Source of the DNA: Inia geoffrensis
Lineage: Eukaryota > Chordata > Mammalia > Artiodactyla > Iniidae
Length of the DNA stretch: 64,000 bases
Reading direction: 5' to 3'
NCBI GenBank assembly: GCA_036417435.1
Contig: CM070900.1
Span: 35,069,496 to 35,133,495, forward strand
The number at the start of each line of letters is the position of its first letter. The first letter of the stretch is position 1. The notes beneath the pieces are model-generated. The model searched no databases. It had not been told where the DNA came from and saw only the letters and a list, made by a program, of their open reading frames with translations. The position numbers and the translations under genes are program-made. This document shows, piece by piece, positions 26,897-38,312 of this stretch.

Positions 26897-27134
26897 TTTT
26901 TTTTTTTTTTTTTTTTAATTTTTTTTATTTTTTGTTGTTTTTGCTGTACGCGGGCCTCTCACTGTTGTGGCCTCTCCCGTTGCGGAGCACAGGCTCTGGA
27001 CGCGCAGGCTCGGCGGCCATGGCTCATGGGCCCAGCCGCTCCGCGGCATGTGGGATCCTCCCGCACCGGGGCACGAACCCGCGTCCCCTGCATCGGCAGG
27101 CGGACTCTCAACCACTGTGCCACCAGGGGAGCCC
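26897..27134 (-). mobile_element. CHR-type SINE
   Basis: Reverse-complement copy with an impure T-rich tail of about 50 bases, body GCTGTACGCGGGCCTCTCAC and head ending CACCAGGGGAGCCC. Target-site duplication not clearly resolved because the flanks are T-rich. Confidence 0.92.
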
Positions 27135-27794
27135 TCCGTTTTTTAAGTACACAGGTTCCACTTCACCAAAGAAGAAGCAAGTGATTTACATTTAATTTTA
27201 AGAATTTCACATATATATATTTTTTAACTTAGTCTAAGGAAGAAAAATGAACTTTCAGGATTCCTAGCTATTCAAAAGAAAATTATTTTTATTTCTAATC
27301 TAGAGAAAATTGCTAGTTTGGGGTAATTCTTAATAACTTACATTAAAATGAATTATTTGGAGTTTTCCTTAAATAACATAATTTCAGATTAGAGATCCTC
27401 TAAAACAATGATTCACAGTGTGTGGTCGAGAATGTGGGCGTACTGAAACCCCTTTGGAGTGTCCTTGAGGTCAGAGATCCCTTCATAATAATACCAAGAC
27501 TTTATTTGCCTTCTTCACTTTCATTCTTTCAAAATGTACAGTCATGTTTTCCAGAGGCTACGTGAAACACGTTATCACAACCACTGAATGCAAAAGCAAA
27601 TATGAGAACCCAGCTATCTTCTGTTAAGCCAATCATTAAAGAGATTTACAAAAATATAAAACAGTGCCACTCTTCTCAATAATACTTTCTGCTTTGTAAA
27701 GTATCATTATTATTCATAATAATATTATTTATAGTAGCATGTAATAGGATCATTATTATTATTTTGAATGAATTGAGGAATAAATATTTTTAAT
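27135..27794. other. Unassigned intron sequence
   Basis: AT-rich sequence between a SINE and L1 fragment A. Nothing seen. 26391-26896, 33936-34059 and 35029-35778 are also unassigned. Confidence 0.55.
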
Positions 27795-30545
27795 TTTTAA
27801 AGAATTTTTATTGGAGTATAGTTGATGTACAATGTTACGTTTGTTTCCAGTGTAGAGCAAAGATAATCAGTTGTACATATACATATATCCACTCTTTTCT
27901 AGATTCTTTTCCCATATAGGCCATTACACAGTATTAAGTAGAGTTCCCTGTGCTCTACAGTAGGTCCTTATTAGTTATCTATTTTATATATAGTACTGTG
28001 TATATGTCAATCCCAATCTCCCAATTTATCCCTCCTCCTTACCCCATGATACCCATAAATTTGTTTTCAACATCTGTACCACTATTTCTGCTTGGTAGAT
28101 AAATTCATTTGTACCCTCTTTGTAGATTCCACATATAAGTGATATCATATGATATTTGTCTTTGTGTGTCTGACTTACTCCACTCCTATGACAATCTCTA
28201 GGTCCATCCATGTTGCTGCAAATGTCATTATTTTGTTCTTTTATATGGCTGAGTAATATCCCATTGTATATATGTACCACATCTTCTTTATCCATTCCTC
28301 TGTTGATGGACATTTAGGTTGTTTCCATGTCCTGGCTTTTGTAAATAGAGCTGCAATGAACATTGGGGTGCATATATCTTTTCGAATTATGGTTTTCTCT
28401 GGACATATGCCCGGGAGTGGGATTTCTGGATCATATGTTTTATGATCTAGTTTTAGTTTTTTGAGGAACCTCCATACTGTTTCCTATAGTGGCTGTACCA
28501 ATTTACATTCCCACCAACAATGTAGGAGGGTTCCCTTTTCTCCACACCTTCTCCAGCATTTATTGTTTGTAGATATTTTCATGATGGCCATTATGAATGG
28601 TATGAGGTGATACCTCATTGTAGTTCTGATTTGCATTTCTCTAATAATTAATGATGTTGAATGTCTTTTCATCTGCCTCTTAGCCACCTGAATGTCTACT
28701 TTGGAAAAATATCTATTTAGATCTTCCCACCATTTTTTGATTGTCTTTTTTTTCTTCTTTTGAGCTCCATGAGCTGTTTGTATATTTTGGAGATTAATTC
28801 CTTCTCAGTTGCTTTGTTTGCAAATATTTTCCACCATTCTGAGGATTGTTTTTTCAGTTTTTTTATGGTTTGCTTTGCTGTGCAAAAGCTTTTAAGTTAA
28901 TGAGGTCCCGTTTGTTTATTTTTGTTTTTAGTTCCCTTACTCTAGGCGGTGGATCGCAAAAGATCTTGCTGCAATTTATGTCAAAGTGTGTTCTGCGTAT
29001 GTTTTCCTCTAAGAGTTTTATAGTATCCAGCCTTACATTTAGGTCTTTAATCCATTTTGAGGATTTTTTTGTGTGTATGATGTTAGGGAGTGTTCTAATT
29101 TCATTCATTTACATGTAGCTGCCCAGTTTTTCCAGCGCCACTTATTGCAGAGACTGTCTTTTCTCCATTGTATATTCTTGCCTCCTTTCTCATAGATTAG
29201 GTGACCATAGGTGAGTGGGTTTATCTCAGGGCTTTCTATCCTGTTCCACCGATGTATATTTCTGTTTTTGTGCCAGTACCAAACTGTTTTGATTATTGTA
29301 GCTTTGTAGTATAGTCTGAAGTCAGGAAGCCTGATTCCTCCGGCTCCATTTTTCTTTCTCAAGACTGCTTTGGCTATTCGTGGTCTTCTGTGTTTCCATA
29401 CAAATTGTAAAATTTTCTGTTCTAATTGTGTAAAAAATGCCATTGGTAATTTGATAGGGATTGCATTGAATCTGTAGATTACTTTGGGTAGTACAGTAAT
29501 TTTCACAATGTTTATTCTTCCAATCCAAGAACACGGTATATCTCTCCATCTGTTTGTGTCATCTTTGATTTCTTTCATCAGTATCTTATGGTTTCCTGAG
29601 CGCAGTTTTTTTGTTTCCTTAGGTAGGTTTATTCCTAGGTATCTTATTCTTTTTGATGCGATGGTAAATGGGATTATTTCCTTGATTTTGCCTTCTGATC
29701 TTTCATAGTTAGTGTATAGGAATGCAAGATATTTCTGGGCATTAATTTTGTATCCTGCAATGTTACCACATTTATTGATAAGCTCTAGTAGTTTATTGGT
29801 GGTATTTTTATGATTTTCTATGTATAGTATCATGTCATCTGCAAACAGTGACAGTTTTACTTCTTTTACAATTTGGATTCCTTTTATTTCATTTTCTTCT
29901 CTGAATGCCATGGCTAAGACTTCCAAAACAATGTGGAATAATAGTGGCAAGAGTGGACATCTTTGTCTTTTTCCTGATCTTAGAGGAAATGCTTTCAGTT
30001 TTGCACCATTGAGAATGATGTTTGCTGTGGGTCTATCATATATTGCCTTTATTATGTTGAGGTAGGTTCTCTCTGTGCCCACTTTCTGGAGAGTTTTTAT
30101 CATAAATGGGTGTTGAATTTTGTCAGAAGCTTTCTCTGCATGTATTGACATGATGGTTTTTATTCTTCAATTTGTTAATGTGGTGTTTCACACTGATTGA
30201 TTTGAAGATATTGAAAAACCCTTGCATCCCTGGGGGAAGTCCCACTTGATCATGGTGTATGATCCTTTTAATGTGTTGTTGGAATCCCTTTGCTATTATT
30301 TTGTTGAGGATTTTTGCGTTTGTATTCATCAGTGATATTGGCCTGTAATTTTCTTTTTTTTTGATATCTTTGTCTGGTTTTGGTATCAGGATGATGGTGG
30401 CCTCATAGAATGAGCTTGGGAGTGTTCCTTCCTCTGCAATTTTTTGGAAGACTTTCAGATATGTAGGTGTTAACTGTTCTCTAAATTTTTGATCAAATTC
30501 GCCTGTGAAGCCATCTGGTCCTGGACTTTTGTTTGTTGGAAGATT
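27795..30545 (-). mobile_element. Antisense L1 fragment A (3' UTR and 3' half of ORF2)
   Basis: Read on the minus strand it runs from mid ORF2 to the 3' end, whose reverse complement here begins TTTTTATTGGAGTATAGTTGATG. The ORF2 part is open on the minus strand at 29105-30151 (348 aa, including FADDMILY), with further pieces at 28863-29108 and 30123-30329. The 3' UTR type (TAGTTGATGTACAATG) is older than that of fragment B. It ends at AAGATT, exactly where fragment B begins. Confidence 0.88.
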
Positions 30546-30546
30546 C

Positions 30547-33500
30547 TTTTTTTCCTTCTTTATTGGAGTATAATTGCTTTACAATGTTTGTTAGTTTCTG
30601 CTGTACAAGAAAGTGAATCAGCTTTATGTATACATATATCCCCATATCCCCTCCCTCTTGAGCCTCCCTCTCACCCTCTGTATCCCACTCCTCTAGGTGG
30701 TCATAAACTGTTAAGCTGATCTCCCTGTGCTATGCAGCAGCTTCCCACTAGCCAGCCATTTTACATTTGGTAGTGTATATATGTCAATGCTGCTCTCTGA
30801 CTCTGTCCCAGCTTCCCCTTCCCCGCTGTGTCATCAAGTCCATTCTCTACGTCTGTGCCTTTATTCCTGCCCTGCCACTAGGTTCATCAGTACCGTTTTT
30901 TTAGATTCTATATATATGTGTTAGCATACGGTATTTGTTTTACTCTTTCTGACTTACTTCACTCCGTATGACAGACTCTAGGTCCATCCACCGCTCTACA
31001 AATAACTCAATTTCATTTTTTTTATGGCTGAGTAATATTGCATTGTATATATATGTGCCACATCTTCCTTATCCATTCATCTGTCGATGGACACTTAGGT
31101 TGCTTCCATGTCCTGGCTATTGTAAGTAGAGCTGCATTGAACATTGTTGTACATGACTCTTTTTGAATTATGGTTTTCTCAGGGTATATGCCCAGTAGTG
31201 GGATTGCTGGGTTATATGGTAGTTCTATTTTTAGTTTTTTAAGGAACCTCCATACTGTTCTCCATAGTGGCAGTATCAATCTACATTCCCACCAACAGAC
31301 AAGAGGGTTCCCTTTTCTCCACACCCTCTCCAGCATTTATCATTTGTAGATTTTTTGATGATGGCCATTCTGACCAGTGTCATTTGATACCTCATTTCAG
31401 TTTTTATTTGCATTTCTCCTGTAATTAGTGGTATTGAGCACTTTTCATGTGTTTGTTGGCAATCCGTATGTTTTCTTTGGAGAAATGTCTATTTAGGTCT
31501 TCCACCCATTTTTTGGATTGGGTTGTGTGTTTTTTTAATATTGAGCTGCATGAGCTGCTGTATATTTTGGAGATTAATCCTTTGTCATTTGCTTCATTTG
31601 CAAATATTTTCTCCCATTCTGAGGGTTGTCTTTTGGTCTTGTTTATGGTTTCCTTTGCTGTGCAAAAGCTTTTAAGTTTCATTAGGTCCCATTTGTTTGT
31701 TTTTGTTTTTACTTCTGTTACTCTAGGGGGTGGGTCAAAAAGGAACTTGCTGTGATGTATGTCATAGAGTGTTCTGCCCATGTTTTCCTCTAAGAGTTTT
31801 ATAGTGCCTGGCCTTACATTTGGTCTTTAATCCATTTTGAGTTTTTTTTTGTGTATGGTATTAGGGGTGTTCTAATTTTGTTCTTTTACATGTAGCTGCC
31901 CAGGTTTCCCAGCACCACTTATTGAAGAAGCTATCTTTTCTCTATTTTATAGTCTTGCCTCCTTTATCAAAGATAAGGTGACCATATGTGCATGGGTTTA
32001 TCTCTGGGCCTTCTATCCTGTTCCATTGAACTATATTTCTGTTTTTGTGGTAGTACCATACTGTCTTGATTTCTATAGCTTTGTAGTATAGTCTGAAGTC
32101 AGGGAGCCTGATTCCCCCAGCTCTGTTTTTCTTTCTCAAGATTGCTTTGGCTATTCAGAGTCTTTTGTGTTTCCATGCAAATTGTTAAATTTTTGTTCTA
32201 GTTCTGTGAAAAATGCCAGTGGTAGTTTGATAGGGATTGCACTGAATCTGTAGATTGCTTTGGGTAGTGTAGTCATTTTCACAATGTTGATTCTTCCAAT
32301 CCAAGAACATGGTATATCTCTCCATCTATTTGTATCATCTTTAATTTCTTTCATCAGTGTCTTATAATTTTCTGCATTATAGGTCTTTTGTCTCCTTAGG
32401 TAGGTTTATTTCTAGGTATTTTATTTTTGTTGCAGTGGTAAATGGGAGTTTTCCTTAATTTCTCTTTCTGAATTTTCATTGTTACTGTATAAGAATGCAA
32501 GAGATTTCTGTGCATTAATTTTGTATCCTGCTACTTTACCAAATTCATTGATTAGCTCTAGTTGTTTCTTGGTGGCATCTTTAGGATTTTCTATGTATAG
32601 TATCATGTCATCTGCAAACAGTGACAGTTTTACTTCTTTACTGTTTTCGATTACTTTTATTTCTTTTTCTTCTCTGATTGCTGTGGCGAAAACTCCAAAA
32701 TTATGTTGAATAATAGTGGTGGGAGTGGGCACCCTTGTCTTGTTCCTGATCTTAGAGGAAATGCTTTCAGTTTTTCATCATTCAGAATGATGTTGGCTGT
32801 GAGTCTGTCATATATTATCTTTATTATGTTGAGGTAGGTTCCCTCTATGCCCACTTTGTGGAGAGTTTTTATCATAAATGAGTGTCGAATTTTGTCAAAC
32901 ACTTTTTCTGCATCTATTGAGATTATCATATGGTTTTTATCCTTCAAGTTGTTAATATGGTGTATCACATTGATTGATTTGTGTACACTGAAGAATCCTT
33001 ACAATCCTGGGATAAACCCTACTTGATAATGGTGTATGATCCTTTTAATGTGCTGTTGGATTCTCTTTGCTAGTATTTTGTTGAGGTTTTTTGCATCTAT
33101 GTTCACCAGTGATGCTGGCCTGTAATTTTCTTTTTGTGTGTGATATCTTTGTCTGTTTTTGGTATCAGGGTGATGGTGGCCTCCTAGAATGAGTTTGGGT
33201 GTTTCCCTCCCTCTGCTATATTTTGGAAGAGTTTGAGGTTAGGTGTTAGCTCTTCTCTATATATTTGATAGAATTCACCTGTGAAGCCATCTGGCCCTGG
33301 GCTTTTGTTTGTTGCAAGATTTTAAGTCAGTTTCAACTTCAGTGCTTGTGATTAGAAGGTTGTACTTTTCTAACAATTTGTCCATTTCTTACAGGTTGTC
33401 CATTTTATTGGCATATAGTTGTTTGTAGTAGTCTCTCATGATCCTTTGTATTTCTGTGGTGTCAGTTGTTACTTTTCCTTTTTCATTTCTATTTCTGTTG

Positions 33501-33935
33501 ATTTGAGTCTTCTCCCATTTTTTTCTGATGAGTCTGGCTAATGGTTTATCAATTTTGTTTATCTTCTCAAAGAGCCAGCTTTTAGTTTTATTGATCATTG
33601 CTATTGGTTTCTTCATTTCTTTTTCATTTATTTCCTATCTGATCTTTATGATTTCTTTCCTTCTCCTAACTTTGGGGTTTTTTCTGTTTGTTCTTCTTTC
33701 TCTAATTGCTTTATGTGTAAGGTTAGGTTGTTTATTTAAGATTTTTCTTGTTTCTTGAGGTGGATTTGTATTGCTGTAAACTTCCCTCCTAGAACTGCTT
33801 TTGCTGCATCCCGTAGGTTTTGGGTTGTTGTGTTTTCATCGTCATTTGTTTCTAGGTATCTTTTGATTTCCTCAGTGATCTCTTGGTTGGAATAACTATT
33901 TTTAAATATCTCAGTTTCAGTTTGTAACATGGTAA
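30547..33935 (-). mobile_element. Antisense L1 fragment B (5'-truncated)
   Basis: A second L1 3' end starts at about 30547 (TTATTGGAGTATAATTGC, a younger 3' UTR type). ORF2-homologous sequence follows to about 33935, with many frame breaks; open minus-strand pieces lie at 32657-32968, 32421-32732 and 33736-33939. Ordinary intron sequence follows from about 33940. The part after 33310 could instead be the continuation of fragment A (see findings). Confidence 0.85.
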
Positions 33936-34059
33936 GCATAAACAGGTATGACCCACATAAACAAAAGCTTTTGGGAGGTCTCAGTCATTTTTCAGAGTAT
34001 AAAGGAGTTCTGAGATCAGAAATTTGAGGATGGCTGTTTTAGAAAAAAACAACTTTATT

Positions 34060-34170
34060 TTTCGGCTGTAGAAACTGAGCTCTAAAGAGTGTATGATCTT
34101 CCCAAATTGTACAGCTCATAGGTTGCAACACTGGAACAGGAATATAGGTAGATCTCCTGATTTGGGTTAT
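34060..34170 (-). mobile_element. MIR fragment, antisense
   Basis: GAAACTGAGCTCTAAAGAGT, CCCAAATTGTACAGCTCATA and CACTGGAACAGGAATATAGG match the antisense MIR core. Confidence 0.6.
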
Positions 34171-34359
34171 GCCATATAACTCAGCCTATAATATTCATAA
34201 AACCAGTTGGAGATTCTCTGAAACAGTGTCCAACTGTGAGTATGAATGTTAACCTGGCGATACAGGTATAGATTCCATTCTGTAAAGACAAATGTTTGCT
34301 TTTCTGTTTTCTCTGTAACCTAGCTTCTGTTCTCCATTAGCTTTTGCTACTTAACAGTC

Positions 34360-34745
34360 TGCCCCAAAACCTGATCTACTAAAATAAAAACTGTTTATTA
34401 TTGCTCAGGAGGGTACAGGTCAACCGGGAGGTTCTGATGCTCTGAGCCAGGCTCAGGCCTGTATGTGTGATCCTCACGTGCTGAATGCTGTGATGAGGTG
34501 AGAGGGTCACATGTCTGTCATCCTCCACGGGTTCTCCAAGGCCTGTTCCCATGGAGATGGCAGCACTCCAAAAGAGCCAGGGGAAGTTGCCAACCCTCCA
34601 GTAGCCCAAGCTCAGAACTGGCTCAACATTGCTTCTTTGATTAAAACAAGTGGCAAGGGCAGCTCAGATTCAAGGTTTGGGGAGATATTTTACCTCTTCT
34701 TGAAAGGAGCTGCAACATTATATTGCAAAGTGTGGATACACTGAG
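34360..34745 (-). mobile_element. Probable old LTR remnant (MaLR-like), antisense
   Basis: TTTATTATTGCTCAGGAGGG, CAAGGGCAGCTCAGATTCAA and TTTACCTCTTCTTGAAAGGA recall the same broad class of old LTRs as 25785-26390. Family not certain. Confidence 0.4.
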
Positions 34746-34834
34746 AGGAATAATTACAGGCATATTTCCATAGTATTTTAGAATAATTTAAAAATAATGA
34801 CATTAATAATATTGTGAGGTGGTAAATACAGTAA

Positions 34835-35028
34835 TAGGAATTGGACTCCAGTATAAAGAGAATTTAGTTAAAATCTCATTTCTGACATTTGAGCAAGTCA
34901 CTTACCCTCTTTAAATTGTAGCTCCTTCATCTGTAAAATGGGGATAATAATAGTTTCTACCTCAAAGAGATTAAATGAGATAACGCTTGTGAAGCACTTG
35001 GCTTCACACAGGAAATGCTTTTAAAATG
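34835..35028 (+). mobile_element. MIR SINE, sense
   Basis: GAGCAAGTCACTTACCCTCT, CTTCATCTGTAAAATGGGGA, TAATAATAGTTTCTACCTC and GCTTGTGAAGCACTTGGC are well-kept MIR blocks. Confidence 0.85.
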
Positions 35029-35792
35029 TCATCTAGTAGTAATTTTAAAAATCTTGTACATTAGATAAGCTCAAAGGATTCTTCCTGACTCCCTGTGAAC
35101 AAAACAGCAATGCCATGTTTATGGGTATATGTCTGCCCGAGGAGCTTGTGTGCCATCAGCCCCAAAGGCCTCCTTCCTGCTGTTCACATAAGCCCTCTTG
35201 CCGAACACAATTCCATTCCATCTCAACAGATGTACTAAATACCTGGTATTTACCACCTTTCCAGTCCAAGCCATGGTTACAGGTTTGAAAAATGTATGCT
35301 CTCTGTTTAAATAAGAACCTGTAATTGAGTATAGGAGATAGATTCCTTAACAGATAATTTAAATTAAATAGACTGAGTACTAACAGAAGAGATTATGCAA
35401 GCACAGAGGAAAGGGTCCCATATCTGGAGTTTCAGGGCAGTATTAACTTTTTTCTTATTATTCAAGATACATACTAACAGTTCATATCACAGGTCAGCCA
35501 CTCTTTTAGACCAGAAATTCCTCTGCAGGCACATCCTGCCTGACATCCTTAAATGTACAAGTCCTCAGCTGACCTTCTATCACAGTGACAATGCATGGAA
35601 GAATAGGTTAAGGTGGAGAGGATCTAACCAATTCCAAATTCAGTAAACTAGGCCTTCACGTCCTCTTCCACCCCTTATTAGAAAGCAGACAGGCTGGTGT
35701 AACAGTTGATGACATTTTATTACACAGCTCTGCATGTCTTCTAGGCAATTCAATTGGCCTTGTTAATTTAAACATCTTCCATTATCACTCTT

Positions 35793-36002
35793 TTTTTTTT
35801 TTTTTTTTTTGCATTACGTGGGCCTCTCACTGTTGTGGCCTCTCCTGTTGCGGCGCGCAGACTCCGGACGTGCAGGCTCAGCAGCCATGGCTCACGGGCC
35901 CAGCCATTCCGCGGCATGTGGGAACTTCCCGAACCGGGGCACGAACCCATGTCCCCTGCATCGGCAGGCGGACTCTCAACCACTGCGCCACCAGGGAAGC
36001 CC
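35793..36002 (-). mobile_element. CHR-type SINE
   Basis: Reverse-complement copy flanked by a perfect duplication CCATTATCACTCTT at 35779-35792 and 36003-36016. Slightly more diverged from the nested copies (for example GCATTACGTGGGCC). Confidence 0.95.
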
Positions 36003-36228
36003 CCATTATCACTCTTGAATTAACAAACTCTTCCATGTGACCATACCCCCTTTTCACCAGGGCACATTATTCCATTTGAGCAATAGGTACTGGATGCTTC
36101 TGGAGGCTATTTTGGCAAATTGGTTTCCAAATTCTATCAGCCCAGAGAAAGTCATTACCAGAGGGCCATGGCCAATCCAAGGATATTTTTCTTCACTGAA
36201 GAATGGCAGTATATATTAAAAATCAGCA

Positions 36229-36866
36229 GACACAAAAAGGAGTCCAGGCAGCCTGTAGGAATAGAGAGGAGCTCCCAGCTCCCAGAAGCCAGGGAACAGG
36301 ACCTCAGAGCCGTAGCCACAAGAAACTGTATTTTGCCAACAACCTGAATGAGTTTAGAAGCAAGTTCTTCCCAAGAGCCTCCAGTTCCCTGACCAGGGAT
36401 CAAACCTGCACTCTCGGGACTGAAAGCTCAGAGTCTTAATCACTGGACTGTCAGGGAATTCCCCAGAATCCCCCACTTCTTACCACCTTGGCCACCCTCA
36501 TCCAAGCCACCATCATTTGAGGTTTAACCACTGAGAGAGACTGGGGGTGGCAACATCCCGAAGCAAGGAGACCACTTAGCAACTGGATCTTAGATTCTGA
36601 GTGCTAAGATATCTGGCAGAGACCACTTCATCAAATGAATCAAGTAAACAAATTTAACATCACAAGGAATGCAACACACTGAAATTGTGCACCCCTGATA
36701 TGATGCAGTAGGAAGAACAAAGCATCACTTGTGTGATATTCCTGCCAAAGTGCATCCCTGAGACCTGTGACTTGTGCAAGTGGCACCTCCAGTGGAATCT
36801 TTTCAGACATAACTCATTTTCCTTGTGGGTAGGAATTATCAAAGCAAAAACTGTACTGGTAGAGTT
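36229..36866. other. Mosaic of small old repeat pieces upstream of the sense L1
   Basis: Holds an MLT1-like scrap (ending GAGCCTCCAG near 36375), the SINE fragment at 36375-36465, a possible L2 scrap at about 36477-36520, and about 330 bases I cannot assign. No coding signal. Confidence 0.4.
36375..36465 (-). mobile_element. tRNA-derived SINE fragment (head region)
   Basis: Reads in reverse complement as GGGGAATTCCCTGACAGTCC followed by AGTGATTAAGACTC and GGTTTGATCCCTGG, a tRNA-like promoter head of an older cetartiodactyl SINE without its body or tail. Confidence 0.65.
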
Positions 36867-37374
36867 ATAGAGCCGTATGGATGACAGGGTTTTGGTACTC
36901 CAGCCGGGTGTCAGGTCTGAGCCTCTGAGGTGGGAGAGCCAAGTTCACGACATTGGTGCACCGGAAACCTCCCGGCCCCATGTAATATCAGTCAGTGAGA
37001 GCTCTCCCAGAGATCTCCATCTCAACGTTAACACCTAGTTCCACTCAATGACCAGCAAGCTCCAGAGTTGGACACACCATGCCAAACAACTAGCAAGACA
37101 AAACACAACCCCACCCATTAGCAGAGAGGCAGCCTAAAATCATAATAAGCTCACAGACACCGAGAAAAAACACACCACCACCAGACATGGTCCTGCCCAC
37201 CAGAAAGACAAAACCATCCATATCCACCAGAACACAGGAACAGTCCCCTCCACCAGGACACTAATACAACGCACTGTACCAACCTTACCCACTGGGGGCA
37301 GACATCAAAAACAACAGGAACTACGAACCTGCAGCCTGCAAAAAGGAGACGCAAAACACAGTAAGTTAAGCAAA

Positions 37375-38254
37375 ATGAGAAAACAGAGAAATACACAGCA
37401 GATGAAGGAGCAAGGTAAAGACCCACCAGACCAAACAAATGAAGAGAAAATAGGCAGTCTACCTGAAAAAGAATTCAGAGTAATGATAGTAACGATGATC
37501 CAAATCTTAGAATGGAGAAAATACAAGAAACGTTAAACAAGGACCTAGAAGAACTAAAGAACAAACAAACAATGATGAACAACACAATAAATGAAATGAA
37601 AAATTCTCTAGAAGGAATCAATACCAGAATAACTGAGGCAGAAGAACGGATAAGTGACCTGGAAGATAAAATAATGGAAATAACTACCACAGGGCAGAAT
37701 AAAGAAAAAAGAATGAAAAAATTTGAGGACAGTCTCAGAGACCTCTGGGACAATATTAAACATGCACCAGAATATGAATTATAGGGGTCCCAGAAGACAA
37801 AGAGAAAAAGAAAGGGACTGAGAAAATATTTTAAGAGATTATAGTTGAAAACTTCCCTAATATGGGAAAGGAAATAGTCAATCAAGTCCAGGAAGTGCAG
37901 AGAGTCCCATACGGGATAATCCAAGAGGAAACACGCCAAGACACATATTATCCAAACTCTCAAAAATTAAGTACAAAGAAAAAATATTAAATGAAGCAAG
38001 GGAAAAGCAACCAATAATATACAAGGGAATCCCCGTAAGGTTAACAGCTGATATTTCAGCAGAAACTCTGCAAGCCAGAAGGGAGTGGCAGGACATAGTT
38101 AAAGTAATGAAAGGGAAAAACCTACAACCAAGCTTAGTCAACCCAGAAGGATCTCATTCAGATTCAACGGACAACCTTTACAGACAAGCAAGAGCTAAGA
38201 GAATTCTGCACCACCAAACCAGCTTTACAACAAATGTTAAAAGAACTTCTCTAG
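37375..38254 (+). pseudogene. L1 ORF1 remnant
   Basis: This is homologous to the intact ORF1 at 53268-54173 and shares its start, coiled-coil region (37512-37784 remains open) and final CTTCTCTAG. A small deletion near 37508 relative to the intact copy removes codons and shifts the frame. A frame break follows after ATGCACCAGAATATG, and further changes occur downstream. Confidence 0.85.
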
Positions 38255-38312
38255 GCAGGAAACACAAGAGAAGGAAAAGACCTACAATAACAAACCCAAA
38301 ACAATTAAGAAA

